This document shows positions 35,148-44,745 of a stretch of 64,000 bases of DNA, piece after piece. The position numbers and the translations under genes are program-made. The DNA comes from an uncultured Oceanospirillaceae bacterium (GTDB lineage: Bacteria > Pseudomonadota > Gammaproteobacteria > Pseudomonadales > Balneatricaceae): assembly GCA_937136055.1 (NCBI GenBank), contig CAKZOD010000003.1, positions 1 through 64,000 on the forward strand. Direction: 5' to 3'. Numbering within the stretch: position 1 is the stretch's first letter; the number at the start of each line of letters is the position of its first letter. The notes under the pieces were generated by a model that saw only the letters and a program-made list of their open reading frames with translations, searched no databases and was not told where the DNA came from.

Positions 35148-35690
35148 TCAAATTATGAATGGGCGAAGCTGCGACTGTATTAACTGAATAGAGATAAAAA
35201 TTACAATCGGTGATAAATCAAAGCCGCCAATAGGGGGAATTGCTTTACCGATAAAACGATACAGTGGTGATGTCACTTGCATAATAAGCTGTGGTGCTGG
35301 GTGCGGGCTATCTGGAGCGATCCAGCTGATGATAACCGAGCCTAATACAGCATAGAAAATGATATCGAGGAAAGTATTAAAAATACCAATTAACGCATAG
35401 ATAGAGAGCGTCACAACGGGAATGAACTGGTTACCTAGAGCGTAAACGGTGTACAAAATAATGGCATTTAGCAGCAAGGCAACAATGACAGGTGATATAT
35501 CAGTGTTAAACAGTTTTGGTATGATCTTTTGCAGTGGCGAGACCACAGGCTGCGTTAAACGCACAATGCCTTGTGAAATTGGATTGTAATAATCCGCTTT
35601 AGAAACCTGCAAAATCAAGCGCAAAAGTAGGATGAAAATATAGAGGTGCCCCAGTGTGCGAATGATCAAGATAAGAGGGTTTTGATCCAT
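35148..35690 (-). CDS. yggT: YggT family integral membrane protein
   Basis: A 180-residue inner-membrane protein made of two similar halves, each with the YggT pattern of two helices. The first half has LYIFILLLRLILQVSKADYYNPISQGIVRLTQPVVSPLQ-like residues (about 15-55, reported here in part) and the second SVIISWIAPDSPHP with VTSPLYRFIGKAIPP. The family is linked to cell-shape or osmotic functions in some bacteria, but its biochemical role is not settled. The place after proC is conserved. Confidence 0.9.
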   Translation of the reverse strand: MDQNPLILIIRTLGHLYIFILLLRLILQVSKADYYNPISQGIVRLTQPVVSPLQKIIPKLFNTDISPVIVALLLNAIILYTVYALGNQFIPVVTLSIYALIGIFNTFLDIIFYAVLGSVIISWIAPDSPHPAPQLIMQVTSPLYRFIGKAIPPIGGFDLSPIVIFISIQLIQSQLRPFII

Positions 35691-35720
35691 GAGTTATATG
35701 TCCCATTTAGTTACTATCAA

Positions 35721-35741
35721 GAATGCTAAAGTTTAGCATTC
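35721..35741. other. Inverted repeat between proC and yggT
   Basis: Ten-base arms GAATGCTAAA and TTTAGCATTC flank a single central base. As RNA it would be an 8-bp stem with a 5-base loop. It sits in the 115-bp gap between two minus-strand genes, so a processing site, weak terminator or operator are all possible. Confidence 0.5.
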
Positions 35742-35806
35742 AATTGTCTTTAATGTCTGGAAAAATCCGTAATTTAGCAATGATTAACTGATCAAGTTTG
35801 GCGCGC

Positions 35807-36655
35807 TTAGGCCAATTCTTTAGCCAGTTGGATTGAACGATCAACATTGGCTTGCATGCCCGTTTTGATGATTTCGCTAAAACCTGCGTTTTCAAAGCTC
35901 TTAATGGCTTGCTCTGTGGTGCCCTTTGGTGACATTACTTGTTGTTTTAATTGCGCAGGTGTTAGCTCTGATTGTTGCGCAATAGATGCGGCCCCTTGAG
36001 CGGTTTGCAGAGCAAGCTGCTCAGCGACATCAGCGGGTAATCCTTGTGAGACCGCTGCATCAATCATAGATTCCATCAACATGAAAAAATACGCGGGACC
36101 TGAGCCTGATAGCGCAGTTACAACGTCTAATTGCTGCTCTGACTCTACCCAAAGTGCTATACCTGTGTTTTTCATAATTTGTGCTGCAATATCTTTTTGC
36201 TCATTGCTAACACGGGTATTTGCACAAAGTGCACTTGCCCCCAGTTTTATCAGTGCAGGTGTGTTGGGCATGCAACGGATGACTGCTAAATCGCCCCCCA
36301 ACCATTGCTCAATGCTACTAGAGGTGACGCCTGCTGCAACAGATATAATTAGTGGCTTATGCTGCTGGGTGATTTCTAGCAAAGGCTGTGTCACTTGCTG
36401 CATCATTTGCGGTTTAACGCCTAATACTACCACTTGGCATGCAGCCACGGCTGCTGCATTATCATTGCCGATGTTGATTCCATGAGCGGCTAAATCTTGT
36501 AGCTTGTCTAAATTGCGCCCTGTGGCATAGATTTTGTCAGCGGGATACCCGCTATTAATCATGCCACCAAAAATCGCTCTAGACATATTGCCGGCACCGA
36601 TGAAAGCAATATTAGGTTGTGATAATTGAGCAGCAGGTGAGGTTAAATCTGACAT
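35807..36655 (-). CDS. proC: Pyrroline-5-carboxylate reductase
   Basis: A 282-residue enzyme making the last step of proline synthesis with NAD(P)H. The N-terminal FIGAGNMSRAIFGGMI is the dinucleotide loop. VVLGVKPQMM and VAAGVTSSSIEQWL follow in the usual places. VIRCMPNTPALIKLGAS and the C-terminal ALSGSGPAYFFMLMESMIDA, PKGTTEQAIKSFE are the P5CR signature. It starts 23 bp after the yggS stop, a near universal pairing. With putA in the same window, both the making and breaking of proline are covered. Confidence 0.97.
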   Translation of the reverse strand: MSDLTSPAAQLSQPNIAFIGAGNMSRAIFGGMINSGYPADKIYATGRNLDKLQDLAAHGINIGNDNAAAVAACQVVVLGVKPQMMQQVTQPLLEITQQHKPLIISVAAGVTSSSIEQWLGGDLAVIRCMPNTPALIKLGASALCANTRVSNEQKDIAAQIMKNTGIALWVESEQQLDVVTALSGSGPAYFFMLMESMIDAAVSQGLPADVAEQLALQTAQGAASIAQQSELTPAQLKQQVMSPKGTTEQAIKSFENAGFSEIIKTGMQANVDRSIQLAKELA

Positions 36656-36678
36656 AATTAAATCTCTTTAAAGAATGG

Positions 36679-37377
36679 TTAAACTTTGTTCGAGTAGTCG
36701 CGAGGACCGAATAGCGCAGTGCCGACTCTAACAATCGTGGCGCCTTGATCAATGGCAGGGCCAATATCACCTGACATGCCCATGGATAAGGTATCAAGCT
36801 GCGGGTGATTTTCTTGGCATTGTGCGAGTAATTGCTTCATCGCAGTAAAAGCCTGTTGTTGCTCATGTGGGTCATCAGTCGCTTTAGGAATTGCCATTAA
36901 ACCGCGAACTCGCAGTTGTTTGAAATTTGCTAATTCGTTAATCAATGGCAGCACTTCTTGAGCTGAGCAGCCTGCTTTGTTTTCTTCGTTTGAGATATTA
37001 ACCTGTAAGCAAATATTCAAAGGCGCTAATTCAGCTGGGCGCTGCTCAGCTAGGCGCTTGGCAATTTTAAGGCGGTCAACGCTGTGTACCCAGCTAAAGT
37101 TTTCAGCGATAGGACGTGTTTTATTCGATTGAATAGGGCCGATAAAGTGCCAGATAATCTTCTCGTTTGCCAGTGCTTCTTGCTTGTCTAGCGCTTCTTG
37201 TAGGTAGTTCTCACCAAAGTGGATTTGGCCTAAATGGTGAAGCTCAGCGACTTGATCAGCGCTGCGTGTTTTGCTCACCGCTAAAAGTTGAACGTCGCTA
37301 ATGGGGCGCTGTGCGTGTTGGCAGTGTTGCTCGATAGTTTGGGTGACTTGGGAAAATTGGCTGGCTATATCGGTCAT
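36679..37377 (-). CDS. yggS: PLP homeostasis protein YggS (PLPBP/PROSC)
   Basis: A 232-residue single-domain alanine-racemase-like barrel that binds pyridoxal phosphate without a known catalytic reaction. VQLLAVSKTRSADQV (about 27-41) carries the PLP-binding Lys. HFGENYLQEAL, WHFIGPIQSNKTRPI and MSGDIGPAIDQGATIVRVGTALFG complete the phosphate-binding surface. First gene of the minus-strand row yggS-proC-yggT-DUF4426-rdgB-hemW and divergent from pilT. Confidence 0.96.
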   Translation of the reverse strand: MTDIASQFSQVTQTIEQHCQHAQRPISDVQLLAVSKTRSADQVAELHHLGQIHFGENYLQEALDKQEALANEKIIWHFIGPIQSNKTRPIAENFSWVHSVDRLKIAKRLAEQRPAELAPLNICLQVNISNEENKAGCSAQEVLPLINELANFKQLRVRGLMAIPKATDDPHEQQQAFTAMKQLLAQCQENHPQLDTLSMGMSGDIGPAIDQGATIVRVGTALFGPRDYSNKV

Positions 37378-37440
37378 ATGTAGTTTCTAAATTATCGCTT
37401 CATTTTATTGATTTAACACTGTAACTCTGTGATTTTTAAC

Positions 37441-37462
37441 ATTAGTATTGCTCTATACTAAT
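37441..37462. promoter_or_regulatory. Inverted repeat in the yggS/pilT control region
   Basis: Arms ATTAGTAT and ATACTAAT (8 bp, perfect) flank TGCTCT. It is 64 bp before the yggS start and about 115 bp before pilT, suitable for an operator or overlapping divergent promoters. The regulator is unknown. Confidence 0.4.
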
Positions 37463-37530
37463 GAACAAAGCTAGCTTGGCGACTGGCTAAATACTTGTAG
37501 AGTATCTATTCTTAATGTCTGCCATTCGTA

Positions 37531-37546
37531 CAAAGCAGCTGCTTTG
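37531..37546. promoter_or_regulatory. 16-bp perfect palindrome upstream of pilT
   Basis: CAAAGCAGCTGCTTTG is perfectly symmetric and lies 33 bp before the pilT ATG, close to where RNA polymerase would sit for a short leader. A dimeric regulator site is possible. No family is named from the sequence. Confidence 0.4.
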
Positions 37547-37578
37547 ATGCTAAAAATATCATAAAAGAGATTATATAT

Positions 37579-38613
37579 ATGGATATTACAGAGTTACTGT
37601 CATTTTCTGTGCAACAAAAAGCATCAGATTTGCATATTACCGCGGGCATGCCTCCAATGATACGGGTGGACGGTGAAATTCGTAGAATTAAAATGAACGC
37701 GTTGGAAGACAAAGAAGTACAAACACTTATCTACGATATTATGAGTGACCGCGTACGCAAAGATTATGAAGATAATTGGGAAGCGGATTTCTCTTTCGAG
37801 GTGCCAGGTTTGGCGCGTTTTCGTGTTAACGCATTTAACCAGAACCGCGGTGCAGCTGCCGTTTTCAGAACGATCCCTAGTGAAATTCTCAGTATGTCTG
37901 ATTTAGGTATGGGGCAAATTTTTGAGACGTTGTCGAATAAGCCGCGCGGCTTGGTACTCATAACTGGACCGACAGGTTCTGGTAAAAGTACCACTTTAGC
38001 GGCGATGATTAACTATATCAACGAGACGCGTGCCGATCATATTCTTACTCTAGAAGACCCGATAGAGTTTGTGCACGAGAGTAAAAAGAGTTTAATAAAC
38101 CAGCGCGAGGTATCACGTGATACTCGCAGCTTTAACGCAGCTTTACGCTCAGCATTGCGTGAAGATCCCGATGTCATCTTAGTCGGTGAGATGCGTGATT
38201 TAGAAACCATTCGCTTAGCTATTTCGGCGGCTGAAACTGGTCACTTAGTCTTTGGTACTTTGCATACCACCTCAGCGTCGAAAACGATGGACAGAATCAT
38301 TGATGTATTCCCAGCAGGTGAGAAAGACATGGTACGTGCGATGCTCTCTGAATCACTTGAAGGAATAGTTTCACAAAACCTGCTTAAGAAAGTAGGTGGA
38401 GGGCGAGTGGCTGTGCATGAGATATTGGTGGGTACGCCTGCGATTCGTAACTTAATTCGCGAGGCTAAAGTGGCACAGATTTTCTCTGCGATTCAAACAG
38501 GATCATCAGTGGGTATGACTACTATGGATCAATCACTTGCACAGCTGGTACGTGACGGCTCAATTACCCGCGAAACCGCTCGTGAAAAAGCGAAGGTACC
38601 GACAGCATTCTAA
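37579..38613 (+). CDS. pilT: Type IV pilus retraction ATPase PilT
   Basis: A 344-residue hexameric ATPase that drives pilus retraction and twitching. The N-terminal PAS-like domain has KASDLHITAGMPPMIRVDGE. The ATPase core has the Walker A loop GPTGSGKST (about 131-139), the Asp box LTLEDPIEF, the Walker B region with DVILVGEMRD, and the His box ETGHLVFGTLHT. The C-terminal AIRNLIRE motif, needed for retraction in PilT, is intact. A strong terminator follows at 38716, so pilU has its own promoter. Confidence 0.97.
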   Translation: MDITELLSFSVQQKASDLHITAGMPPMIRVDGEIRRIKMNALEDKEVQTLIYDIMSDRVRKDYEDNWEADFSFEVPGLARFRVNAFNQNRGAAAVFRTIPSEILSMSDLGMGQIFETLSNKPRGLVLITGPTGSGKSTTLAAMINYINETRADHILTLEDPIEFVHESKKSLINQREVSRDTRSFNAALRSALREDPDVILVGEMRDLETIRLAISAAETGHLVFGTLHTTSASKTMDRIIDVFPAGEKDMVRAMLSESLEGIVSQNLLKKVGGGRVAVHEILVGTPAIRNLIREAKVAQIFSAIQTGSSVGMTTMDQSLAQLVRDGSITRETAREKAKVPTAF

Positions 38614-38715
38614 GGTGTTTGTAGCTAAAAGCGGTATGAATAAAGCTTCTCAGAAACATTTTAAGTAAGATTCATCAGTATGTTAAAGGACGTTTTGTAA
38701 TAACCCTGGCCTAGA

Positions 38716-38753
38716 AACACTCGCAGATTAAGAGCTAATGCGAGTGTTTTTTT
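38716..38753 (+). terminator. Rho-independent terminator after pilT
   Basis: Perfect 10-bp arms AACACTCGCA and TGCGAGTGTT around a 13-base loop, followed by seven T. The remaining 320 bp up to pilU are AT-rich with no frame of interest and should carry the pilU promoter. Confidence 0.88.
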
Positions 38754-39086
38754 ATTCAACTTATCCTCCTTCACTCGTTAGCAATTAAAACAACTCTGCA
38801 CAATTTGATGGCTTGTGATTGAGCTTAAGAAAAAGAATAATTAACTCAAATAGGCGACGAATAACAAGCACTTACAAATAACTGTCTGCTTTCTTTCAGA
38901 AATCAAATAAAAACACTTCAATTCGCCAACATTTTCATTTTCTGTTCATTTTATAGTAAGAAAAATCTCGATAATTTAATGGATTATGAATAATTATCTC
39001 CTGTACGATAGGTTCTAGGTTGGCATTGCAGGGCAGTAAGCCTAGCAATACTTGGATTTGTACATTTATGGATGAAAGGTCGTACT

Positions 39087-40196
39087 GTGACGCTAGCGCA
39101 TTTTTTATCAGAAATTATTGAAAAAAAGGCATCAGACTTATTCCTTGTTGTTGGTGCAAAAGCAAATATTCGAGTCAGTGGGGCGCTTATTCCTGTCTCT
39201 GATGAGCCCTTGAGCGTTGATGAGGTTAGCTCCCTCGTTTACAGCTCTATGAACGCCCGCCAAAAAAGCGAGTTTGAAAGCACTCAAGAATGCAATTTTG
39301 CAATTGGCACGGATGTTGGTCGCTTCAGAGTTAGTGCTTACTTTCAACGTGGCACACCTGCAATGGTGGTGCGCCGCATTCACACTGATATTCCATCGAT
39401 TGATAACCTGCAGCTGCCTTCAGTTATTAAAGAGCTGGCACTGTCTAAACGCGGATTTATTCTCTTTGTCGGATCCACAGGTACAGGTAAGACAACTTCC
39501 CTTGCCTCTTTAATCGATTATCGTAACGAGAATAGCGCAGGGCATATTATTACGATTGAAGATCCAATCGAATACATGCACACGCACAAGAAAAGCATTA
39601 TTACCCAGCGCGAGATTAGTATCGATACAGAGTCTTTTGATAATGCACTACACAACAGTTTGCGCCAATCACCAGATGTTATTTTAATGGGTGAGATTCG
39701 CAACGCAGAGGTGATGCGCTTTGGTCTTACATTTGCTGAGACCGGTCAGCTTTGTCTTGCGACATTGCACGCGAACAATGCCGATCAGGCACTGACACGT
39801 ATTATCAATATGTTCCCCGTTGAGTATCACGCAAAACTGCGTTTAGAGTTATCTGTAAACTTAAAAGCTATTGTTGCTCAACAGTTGATACCTGCAAAAA
39901 ATGGCGATGGAAGACGTGTTGCCACTGAAATCCTGACAAACACACCATTAGTAAGTGATTTGGTGAGCAGCGGACGCTTCAGTGAAATCAAAGATGTGAT
40001 GAAAAAGTCCAGTAATCAAGGGATGCAAACCTTTGACCAATCGCTTTATAAGCTCTACCTGCACGGCGACATTAGTTACGAATCAGCGCTGTCGCACGCT
40101 GACTCTCCCAATGACTTGCGTTTGATGATCAAGTTAAGTGCAGATAATAAAATGGATAGCTCAGTGGGCGATTATCAATTCTCGCTGCAAGATTAG
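39087..40196 (+). CDS. pilU: Type IV pilus retraction accessory ATPase PilU
   Basis: I prefer the GTG at 39087 (369 residues) over the ATG at 39072: AAAGG lies 7 bp before the GTG, and the protein then begins TLAHFLSEIIEKKASDLFL, which lines up with other PilU starts. PilU supports PilT under load. Walker A is VGSTGTGKTTSLA. ITIEDPIEYMH, DVILMGEIRN and ETGQLCLATLHANNA are the Asp, Walker B and His boxes. The C-terminus has QGMQTFDQSLYKLYLHG and DSPNDLRLMIKL, typical of PilU, and lacks AIRNLIRE of PilT. Its stop directly abuts that of tex on the other strand, leaving no gap for terminators. Confidence 0.93.
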   Translation: MTLAHFLSEIIEKKASDLFLVVGAKANIRVSGALIPVSDEPLSVDEVSSLVYSSMNARQKSEFESTQECNFAIGTDVGRFRVSAYFQRGTPAMVVRRIHTDIPSIDNLQLPSVIKELALSKRGFILFVGSTGTGKTTSLASLIDYRNENSAGHIITIEDPIEYMHTHKKSIITQREISIDTESFDNALHNSLRQSPDVILMGEIRNAEVMRFGLTFAETGQLCLATLHANNADQALTRIINMFPVEYHAKLRLELSVNLKAIVAQQLIPAKNGDGRRVATEILTNTPLVSDLVSSGRFSEIKDVMKKSSNQGMQTFDQSLYKLYLHGDISYESALSHADSPNDLRLMIKLSADNKMDSSVGDYQFSLQD

Positions 40197-42344
40197 TTAT
40201 TCTTTTTTCATCGAAAGTGCAATGCGCTTGCGTTGCACATCAACCTCAGTGACCCGTACTTGCACAATTTGGCCTGCTTTCACTATTTGGTGCGGATCCT
40301 TAACAAATTGATCGGCAAGTTGAGATATATGCACTAAGCCGTCTTGGTGCACGCCAATATCAACAAAGGCACCAAAGTGTGTCACATTACTCACAATACC
40401 TTCTAGCATCATGCCTGTGGATAGGTCTTCGATTTTATTGACGCTGTCATCAAATTTTGAGGTTTTGAACTCAGGCCTTGGATCTCTACCAGGTTTAGCA
40501 AGCTCTGCTAGGGTATCAGCAACGGTATATTTACCGAATTGTTGATCACAAAACTGATTGGCATCCAAGCGCTCTACATTGGCGATGTTACCGACTAAAT
40601 CCGCTGGCTTTAGCTTGAGGCTAGCGGCCATTTTTGTCACTAACGGGTAGCTTTCAGGGTGCACCGCACTGTTATCAAGAGGCTGTGTTGGGTTGATTAA
40701 ACGTAAAAAGCCGGCACATTGCTGATAAGACTTTGCCCCAAGCCCCGGTACTTTTAACAGCGCTTTACGATCTTTGAATGCGCCGCGCTCATCGCGAATA
40801 GCTACAATGTTTTGAGCAATTTTGCTATTAATTCCCGCGACTTGCGTGAGTAATTGCACAGAGGCGTTATTTAAATTAACACCGACTTTGTTAACACAAT
40901 CCTCAACCACATTAGCAAGTTTTTCGTTTAATGCTTTTTGGTTTACATCGTGTTGATACTGGCCAACCCCTATTGCCTTAGGATCTATTTTTACTAGTTC
41001 AGATAGTGGATCTTGTAGGCGTCTAGCAATTGAAATAGCACCGCGGATGCTAACATCAACCGTCGGAAACTCGATACTAGCTAGCTCAGAAGCTGAGTAT
41101 ACAGAGGCTCCGGCCTCGCTCACAATCAATGAATCAAAGGGAGATTCACATTGGCTAGCAAGTTCTTTAACCAGTTGCTCTGTCTCCCTTGAGGCTGTGC
41201 CATTGCCGATGGCGACTAATGCAACCTTGTATTTGTTTACCAGTGCCTGCAGTTTTCCAAGAGCTTGTTGCCACTGACGCTGAGGTGCATGAGGGTAAAT
41301 GACTGCACTATCTAATAGTTCACCTGTCGCGCCTATGATTGCCAGTTTGACACCATTGCGAAGCCCAGGATCTAGCCCCATTGTCACTTTTTGCCCCGCT
41401 GGAGCTGCCATTAGTAAGTCAGTGAGGTTAGTTGCAAATACGTCAATTGAAGATTGCTCTGCTTGCTCTTTTAAGGTTTTGCTTAAGTCAGACTCAATTT
41501 GCGGCTGTAGTTTTTGCTGCCATGCATTGCTTGCGACCTGCTGTAGCCAGTAATCTTGGCTGCGACGGTTATGACTGATGTGCAAAGCACTAGCAATGTG
41601 CTTTAAGGGTATTTGAGCGCTGTCTTGAGGCGCTTGAATCTGCATTTTCAAAACCCCTTCTTTAACGCCTCGGGCAATAGCTAAAGTGCGGTGAGGTGGG
41701 ACTTGGCGATAAGCTTGAGAGGATTCAAAAAAGTCTCGATATTTACTTTGTTGATCTTTTTTACCGCGCTTAACACTGACGTTAAGTAAAGCGTTTCTAT
41801 GCATCCAAAGGCGCAGCTGTTTGAGTAAATCTGCATTCTCGGAAAGCTGTTCAATGATAATTTGCTCAGCGCCATCAAGGGCTGCTTGGCTATCATGGAT
41901 GTTTTTAGCAGGGTTGATAAAATCTTTGCTAATAAATTGTGGATTAACGCTATTGTTGCCCAGAATTTGATTGGCTAGAGGTTGTAAGTTTGCCTCTCGG
42001 GCGATGCTCGCTTTTGAGCTACGCTTAGGTTTATAGGGGAGATAAAGGTCTTCAAGTTCAGTTTTGTTGGGGCAGTTTTGCAAGCGCTGTAGCAGCTGGC
42101 TAGTCATTTTCTGCTGTTGTTCAATGCTTTGAATGATGGCTTCGCGGCGTTTGTTTAATTGGCGTAAGTAAGCGATGCGCTCAGCGAGTGCACGCAATTG
42201 AATATCATCTAATCCAGCAGTGACTTCTTTACGGTACCGAGCAATGAAAGCGACGCTATCACCTTGATCAAGTAGCTCGATCGTGGCGCTAACTTGGCTG
42301 GTTTTAATACCGATTTCTTGAGCGATTTGCTGGGCGATCGTCAT
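40197..42344 (-). CDS. tex: Transcription accessory protein Tex
   Basis: A 715-residue nucleic-acid-binding protein of the Tex family, which affects transcription and stress survival and resembles yeast Spt6. The N-terminal helical repeats start with IAQEIGIKTSQVSATIELLD and KELEDLYLPYKPKRS-like residues. A YqgF-like RNase-H fold has GLDPGLRNGVKLAII. A double helix-hairpin-helix contains LLKVPGLGAKSYQQCAGFLR. The C-terminal S1 domain is GMMLEGIVSNVTHFGAFVDIG, followed by DGLVHISQLAD. Homologues run to about 770 residues; this one stops just after the S1 domain, so the usual disordered tail is missing. Confidence 0.95.
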   Translation of the reverse strand: MTIAQQIAQEIGIKTSQVSATIELLDQGDSVAFIARYRKEVTAGLDDIQLRALAERIAYLRQLNKRREAIIQSIEQQQKMTSQLLQRLQNCPNKTELEDLYLPYKPKRSSKASIAREANLQPLANQILGNNSVNPQFISKDFINPAKNIHDSQAALDGAEQIIIEQLSENADLLKQLRLWMHRNALLNVSVKRGKKDQQSKYRDFFESSQAYRQVPPHRTLAIARGVKEGVLKMQIQAPQDSAQIPLKHIASALHISHNRRSQDYWLQQVASNAWQQKLQPQIESDLSKTLKEQAEQSSIDVFATNLTDLLMAAPAGQKVTMGLDPGLRNGVKLAIIGATGELLDSAVIYPHAPQRQWQQALGKLQALVNKYKVALVAIGNGTASRETEQLVKELASQCESPFDSLIVSEAGASVYSASELASIEFPTVDVSIRGAISIARRLQDPLSELVKIDPKAIGVGQYQHDVNQKALNEKLANVVEDCVNKVGVNLNNASVQLLTQVAGINSKIAQNIVAIRDERGAFKDRKALLKVPGLGAKSYQQCAGFLRLINPTQPLDNSAVHPESYPLVTKMAASLKLKPADLVGNIANVERLDANQFCDQQFGKYTVADTLAELAKPGRDPRPEFKTSKFDDSVNKIEDLSTGMMLEGIVSNVTHFGAFVDIGVHQDGLVHISQLADQFVKDPHQIVKAGQIVQVRVTEVDVQRKRIALSMKKE

Positions 42345-42515
42345 AGTACAGAATTTCCATCTAAATATAGTGAAGTCGTAAAAGGAGCAAGTATAAGGCC
42401 TTGTAATTGAATTTGCATAAATATGTCTTCATCCGCGAGAGCAAAATGCCTTTGCCTAAAGAATTAGCGTTATACTATTGCTCTTTAAGTGATTCATACT
42501 GCGGAGTAAAAAATA

Positions 42516-44738
42516 GTGTTTAAGCGATCAATGATCACAGTGTTCTTGCTGATTGGGTTAGTGGTGGGCTTGAGTTTAGTTTCTGAGTACTCTCAAAAGA
42601 ATGTTATCAGCCAATTGCAGCAGCGCACTCATGCTGATTTAAATCGTTACATTTTAACAATGCGTCAAAAGCTGGCGCGCTTTCGTGATATCCCACAGTT
42701 ATTATCCAGCCACCCCGATTTAATTCGAGCATTGCGCGAGAGTGCCAACTCAAACGATATTATTCGTGCAAACAAATACTTAGCACAAGTTAATCAAGTA
42801 TTAGGGACCCGAGATACCTATTTAATGAGTGCTAACGGAATGACTGTGAGTGCTAGTAATTGGCAAAGTAACAAATCATTCATCGGCTTGAATTTTAACT
42901 TCAGACCCTACTTCACCAAGGCGATGAGCGGAGTGCTAGGGCAATATTTTGCTTTGGGAACTACATCTAAAAAACGCGGCTTTTATTATTCTTACCCTGT
43001 AGTACATAGAGGGAAAACGCTGGGTGTGATCGTCGTTAAAATCGATCTTAACGAGATAGAACAGGATTGGAATGAGCGAGATATCGAGCTGATAGTGAGC
43101 GATGAAGACGGTGTGATCTTTATATCTACCCGTGAAGATTGGAAGTTTAGAACACTTAAGTCCCTTCACCATCAAGATTTAGCGCGAATAAAGGCAAGTA
43201 AACGTTACAGCGATATAGATTTAGTGCCTCTTAGAATTACTCAGAGCATACCTGGCGAGCACAACAGCCAAGTGATTACGATGCGTGAGCCGAATTTGGG
43301 GAAATCGAAGCAGCAGTATCTGATTCAGCACGGGGTAGTCGGCAATAGTGATTTAAATGTTTCAATTCTGGCAGATCTTGAATCTGTTCAACGCCAAGTG
43401 TTAGCGAATATGTTGTATGTCGGCACTGTTTACGTGGCCATTGTGTTGTTGGTGATGGTGATCATTGCCAAGCGCAGAATTAATAAGCAAAGAGCGCTGT
43501 TTGAACATCGTGAATTACAAGCGCTGGAAAGCAGTGAAGGGCGCGTTAAAGCTATTCTAAATAATACTTGGGCAGGACTGATTACTTTAGATACTGGCGG
43601 TCACATAGAATCGATGAACGTCACTGCGCAAAAGCTTTTTAACTACACAGAAGATCAGCTGTGTGGTCAACTCTTTTACCCGCTATTGCAAGATGTTGAT
43701 GAAGACCTTTATCTTTCGCAAATAGATCCTAAAAGGCTTGATAGTGGAGAAACCTTGATCGAAGGTAGAATAAACTGTAGCAACGGTGAAATATTACCTG
43801 TGGAGTTTGTCGTAGGTAAGATGCGCCAGTCTGAAGCACTGCACTTTTTGGTAACGGTACACGATATTACTGAGCGAAAACAATACGAAGATCAGCTTGA
43901 TCAATCAAGGCGTTTACTTGAAAGCCGTGTAGAGCAACGTACGGCTGAATTAACAATGGCAAACGAGCGTTTACTGCAAGAGGTTAAACAGCAAAGCCAT
44001 ACTCAAAATGAGTTGATTCAAACTGCTAAGTTAGCCGTTATCGGGCAAATGTCAGCGGGCATAAACCATGAGTTAAACCAGCCGCTGATGGCGATTCGAG
44101 GTTATGCCGATAACGCCAGAAAGTTTTTAGAGCTTAATAAAGTGCAAAACATTGATAATAATTTGGTAGAAATAGCGCAGCTAACAGAGCGGATGGCCAA
44201 GATATTACACCCGCTCAAAGAATTTTCGCGCAAGAGCTCTGGCCAGCAACAAACAGTATCATTGACGACACTGCGCAGTGGTGTGATGGCAATCCTCTAC
44301 CCTGAGCTTGAAAAATCTAAAGTCACTCTCGATTGGTTAGCGCCTTTCAAAGATGTTGAAGTGATGGGAGATTTATTGCGTTTAGAGCAAGTTATGGTGA
44401 ATTTAATTGCCAATGCGATGCAAGCGCTCTCAGAAAATACGCAGCCAAGTATCAAAGTTAGCCAAATAGTGACCTGTGACAAGCAGTTAGAAATCCGCGT
44501 GAGGGATAATGGCCCAGGTATAGGAGAGGCAGAGCTCGCACAAATATTTGAACCTTTCTTTACCACTAAGCAAGAGGGCCTGGGACTGGGCTTAGGGCTA
44601 TCCATATCACAGCGAATTATCGAGGATTTGAGCGGTAGTATCAGTGCTGAGAATTATCAAAGTGAAGAGCAAGGCGAATTGGTAAGTGGTGCGCAGTTTA
44701 CTTTGCTGCTACCGATAAATGAGCATTCAATAGGTTAA
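42516..44738 (+). CDS. Sensor histidine kinase, DctB-like
   Basis: A 740-residue membrane kinase of the group that includes DctB, the C4-dicarboxylate sensor. A GTG start is supported by CGGAG 9 bp upstream. Helices at about 6-22 and 298-318 bracket a dCache domain with FIGLNFNFRPYFTKAMSG and GFYYSYPVVHRGKTLGVIVVKIDL, the pattern of DctB. A PAS domain (about 345-460) and coiled coil precede QMSAGINHELNQPLMAIRGYADN, with phospho-His, and HATPase motifs NLIANAMQAL, VRDNGPGI and GLGLGLSIS. The response regulator follows 7 bp later. No dicarboxylate transporter adjoins, so the ligand assignment is by likeness only. Confidence 0.88.
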   Translation: MFKRSMITVFLLIGLVVGLSLVSEYSQKNVISQLQQRTHADLNRYILTMRQKLARFRDIPQLLSSHPDLIRALRESANSNDIIRANKYLAQVNQVLGTRDTYLMSANGMTVSASNWQSNKSFIGLNFNFRPYFTKAMSGVLGQYFALGTTSKKRGFYYSYPVVHRGKTLGVIVVKIDLNEIEQDWNERDIELIVSDEDGVIFISTREDWKFRTLKSLHHQDLARIKASKRYSDIDLVPLRITQSIPGEHNSQVITMREPNLGKSKQQYLIQHGVVGNSDLNVSILADLESVQRQVLANMLYVGTVYVAIVLLVMVIIAKRRINKQRALFEHRELQALESSEGRVKAILNNTWAGLITLDTGGHIESMNVTAQKLFNYTEDQLCGQLFYPLLQDVDEDLYLSQIDPKRLDSGETLIEGRINCSNGEILPVEFVVGKMRQSEALHFLVTVHDITERKQYEDQLDQSRRLLESRVEQRTAELTMANERLLQEVKQQSHTQNELIQTAKLAVIGQMSAGINHELNQPLMAIRGYADNARKFLELNKVQNIDNNLVEIAQLTERMAKILHPLKEFSRKSSGQQQTVSLTTLRSGVMAILYPELEKSKVTLDWLAPFKDVEVMGDLLRLEQVMVNLIANAMQALSENTQPSIKVSQIVTCDKQLEIRVRDNGPGIGEAELAQIFEPFFTTKQEGLGLGLGLSISQRIIEDLSGSISAENYQSEEQGELVSGAQFTLLLPINEHSIG

Positions 44739-44745
44739 TCCGAAC

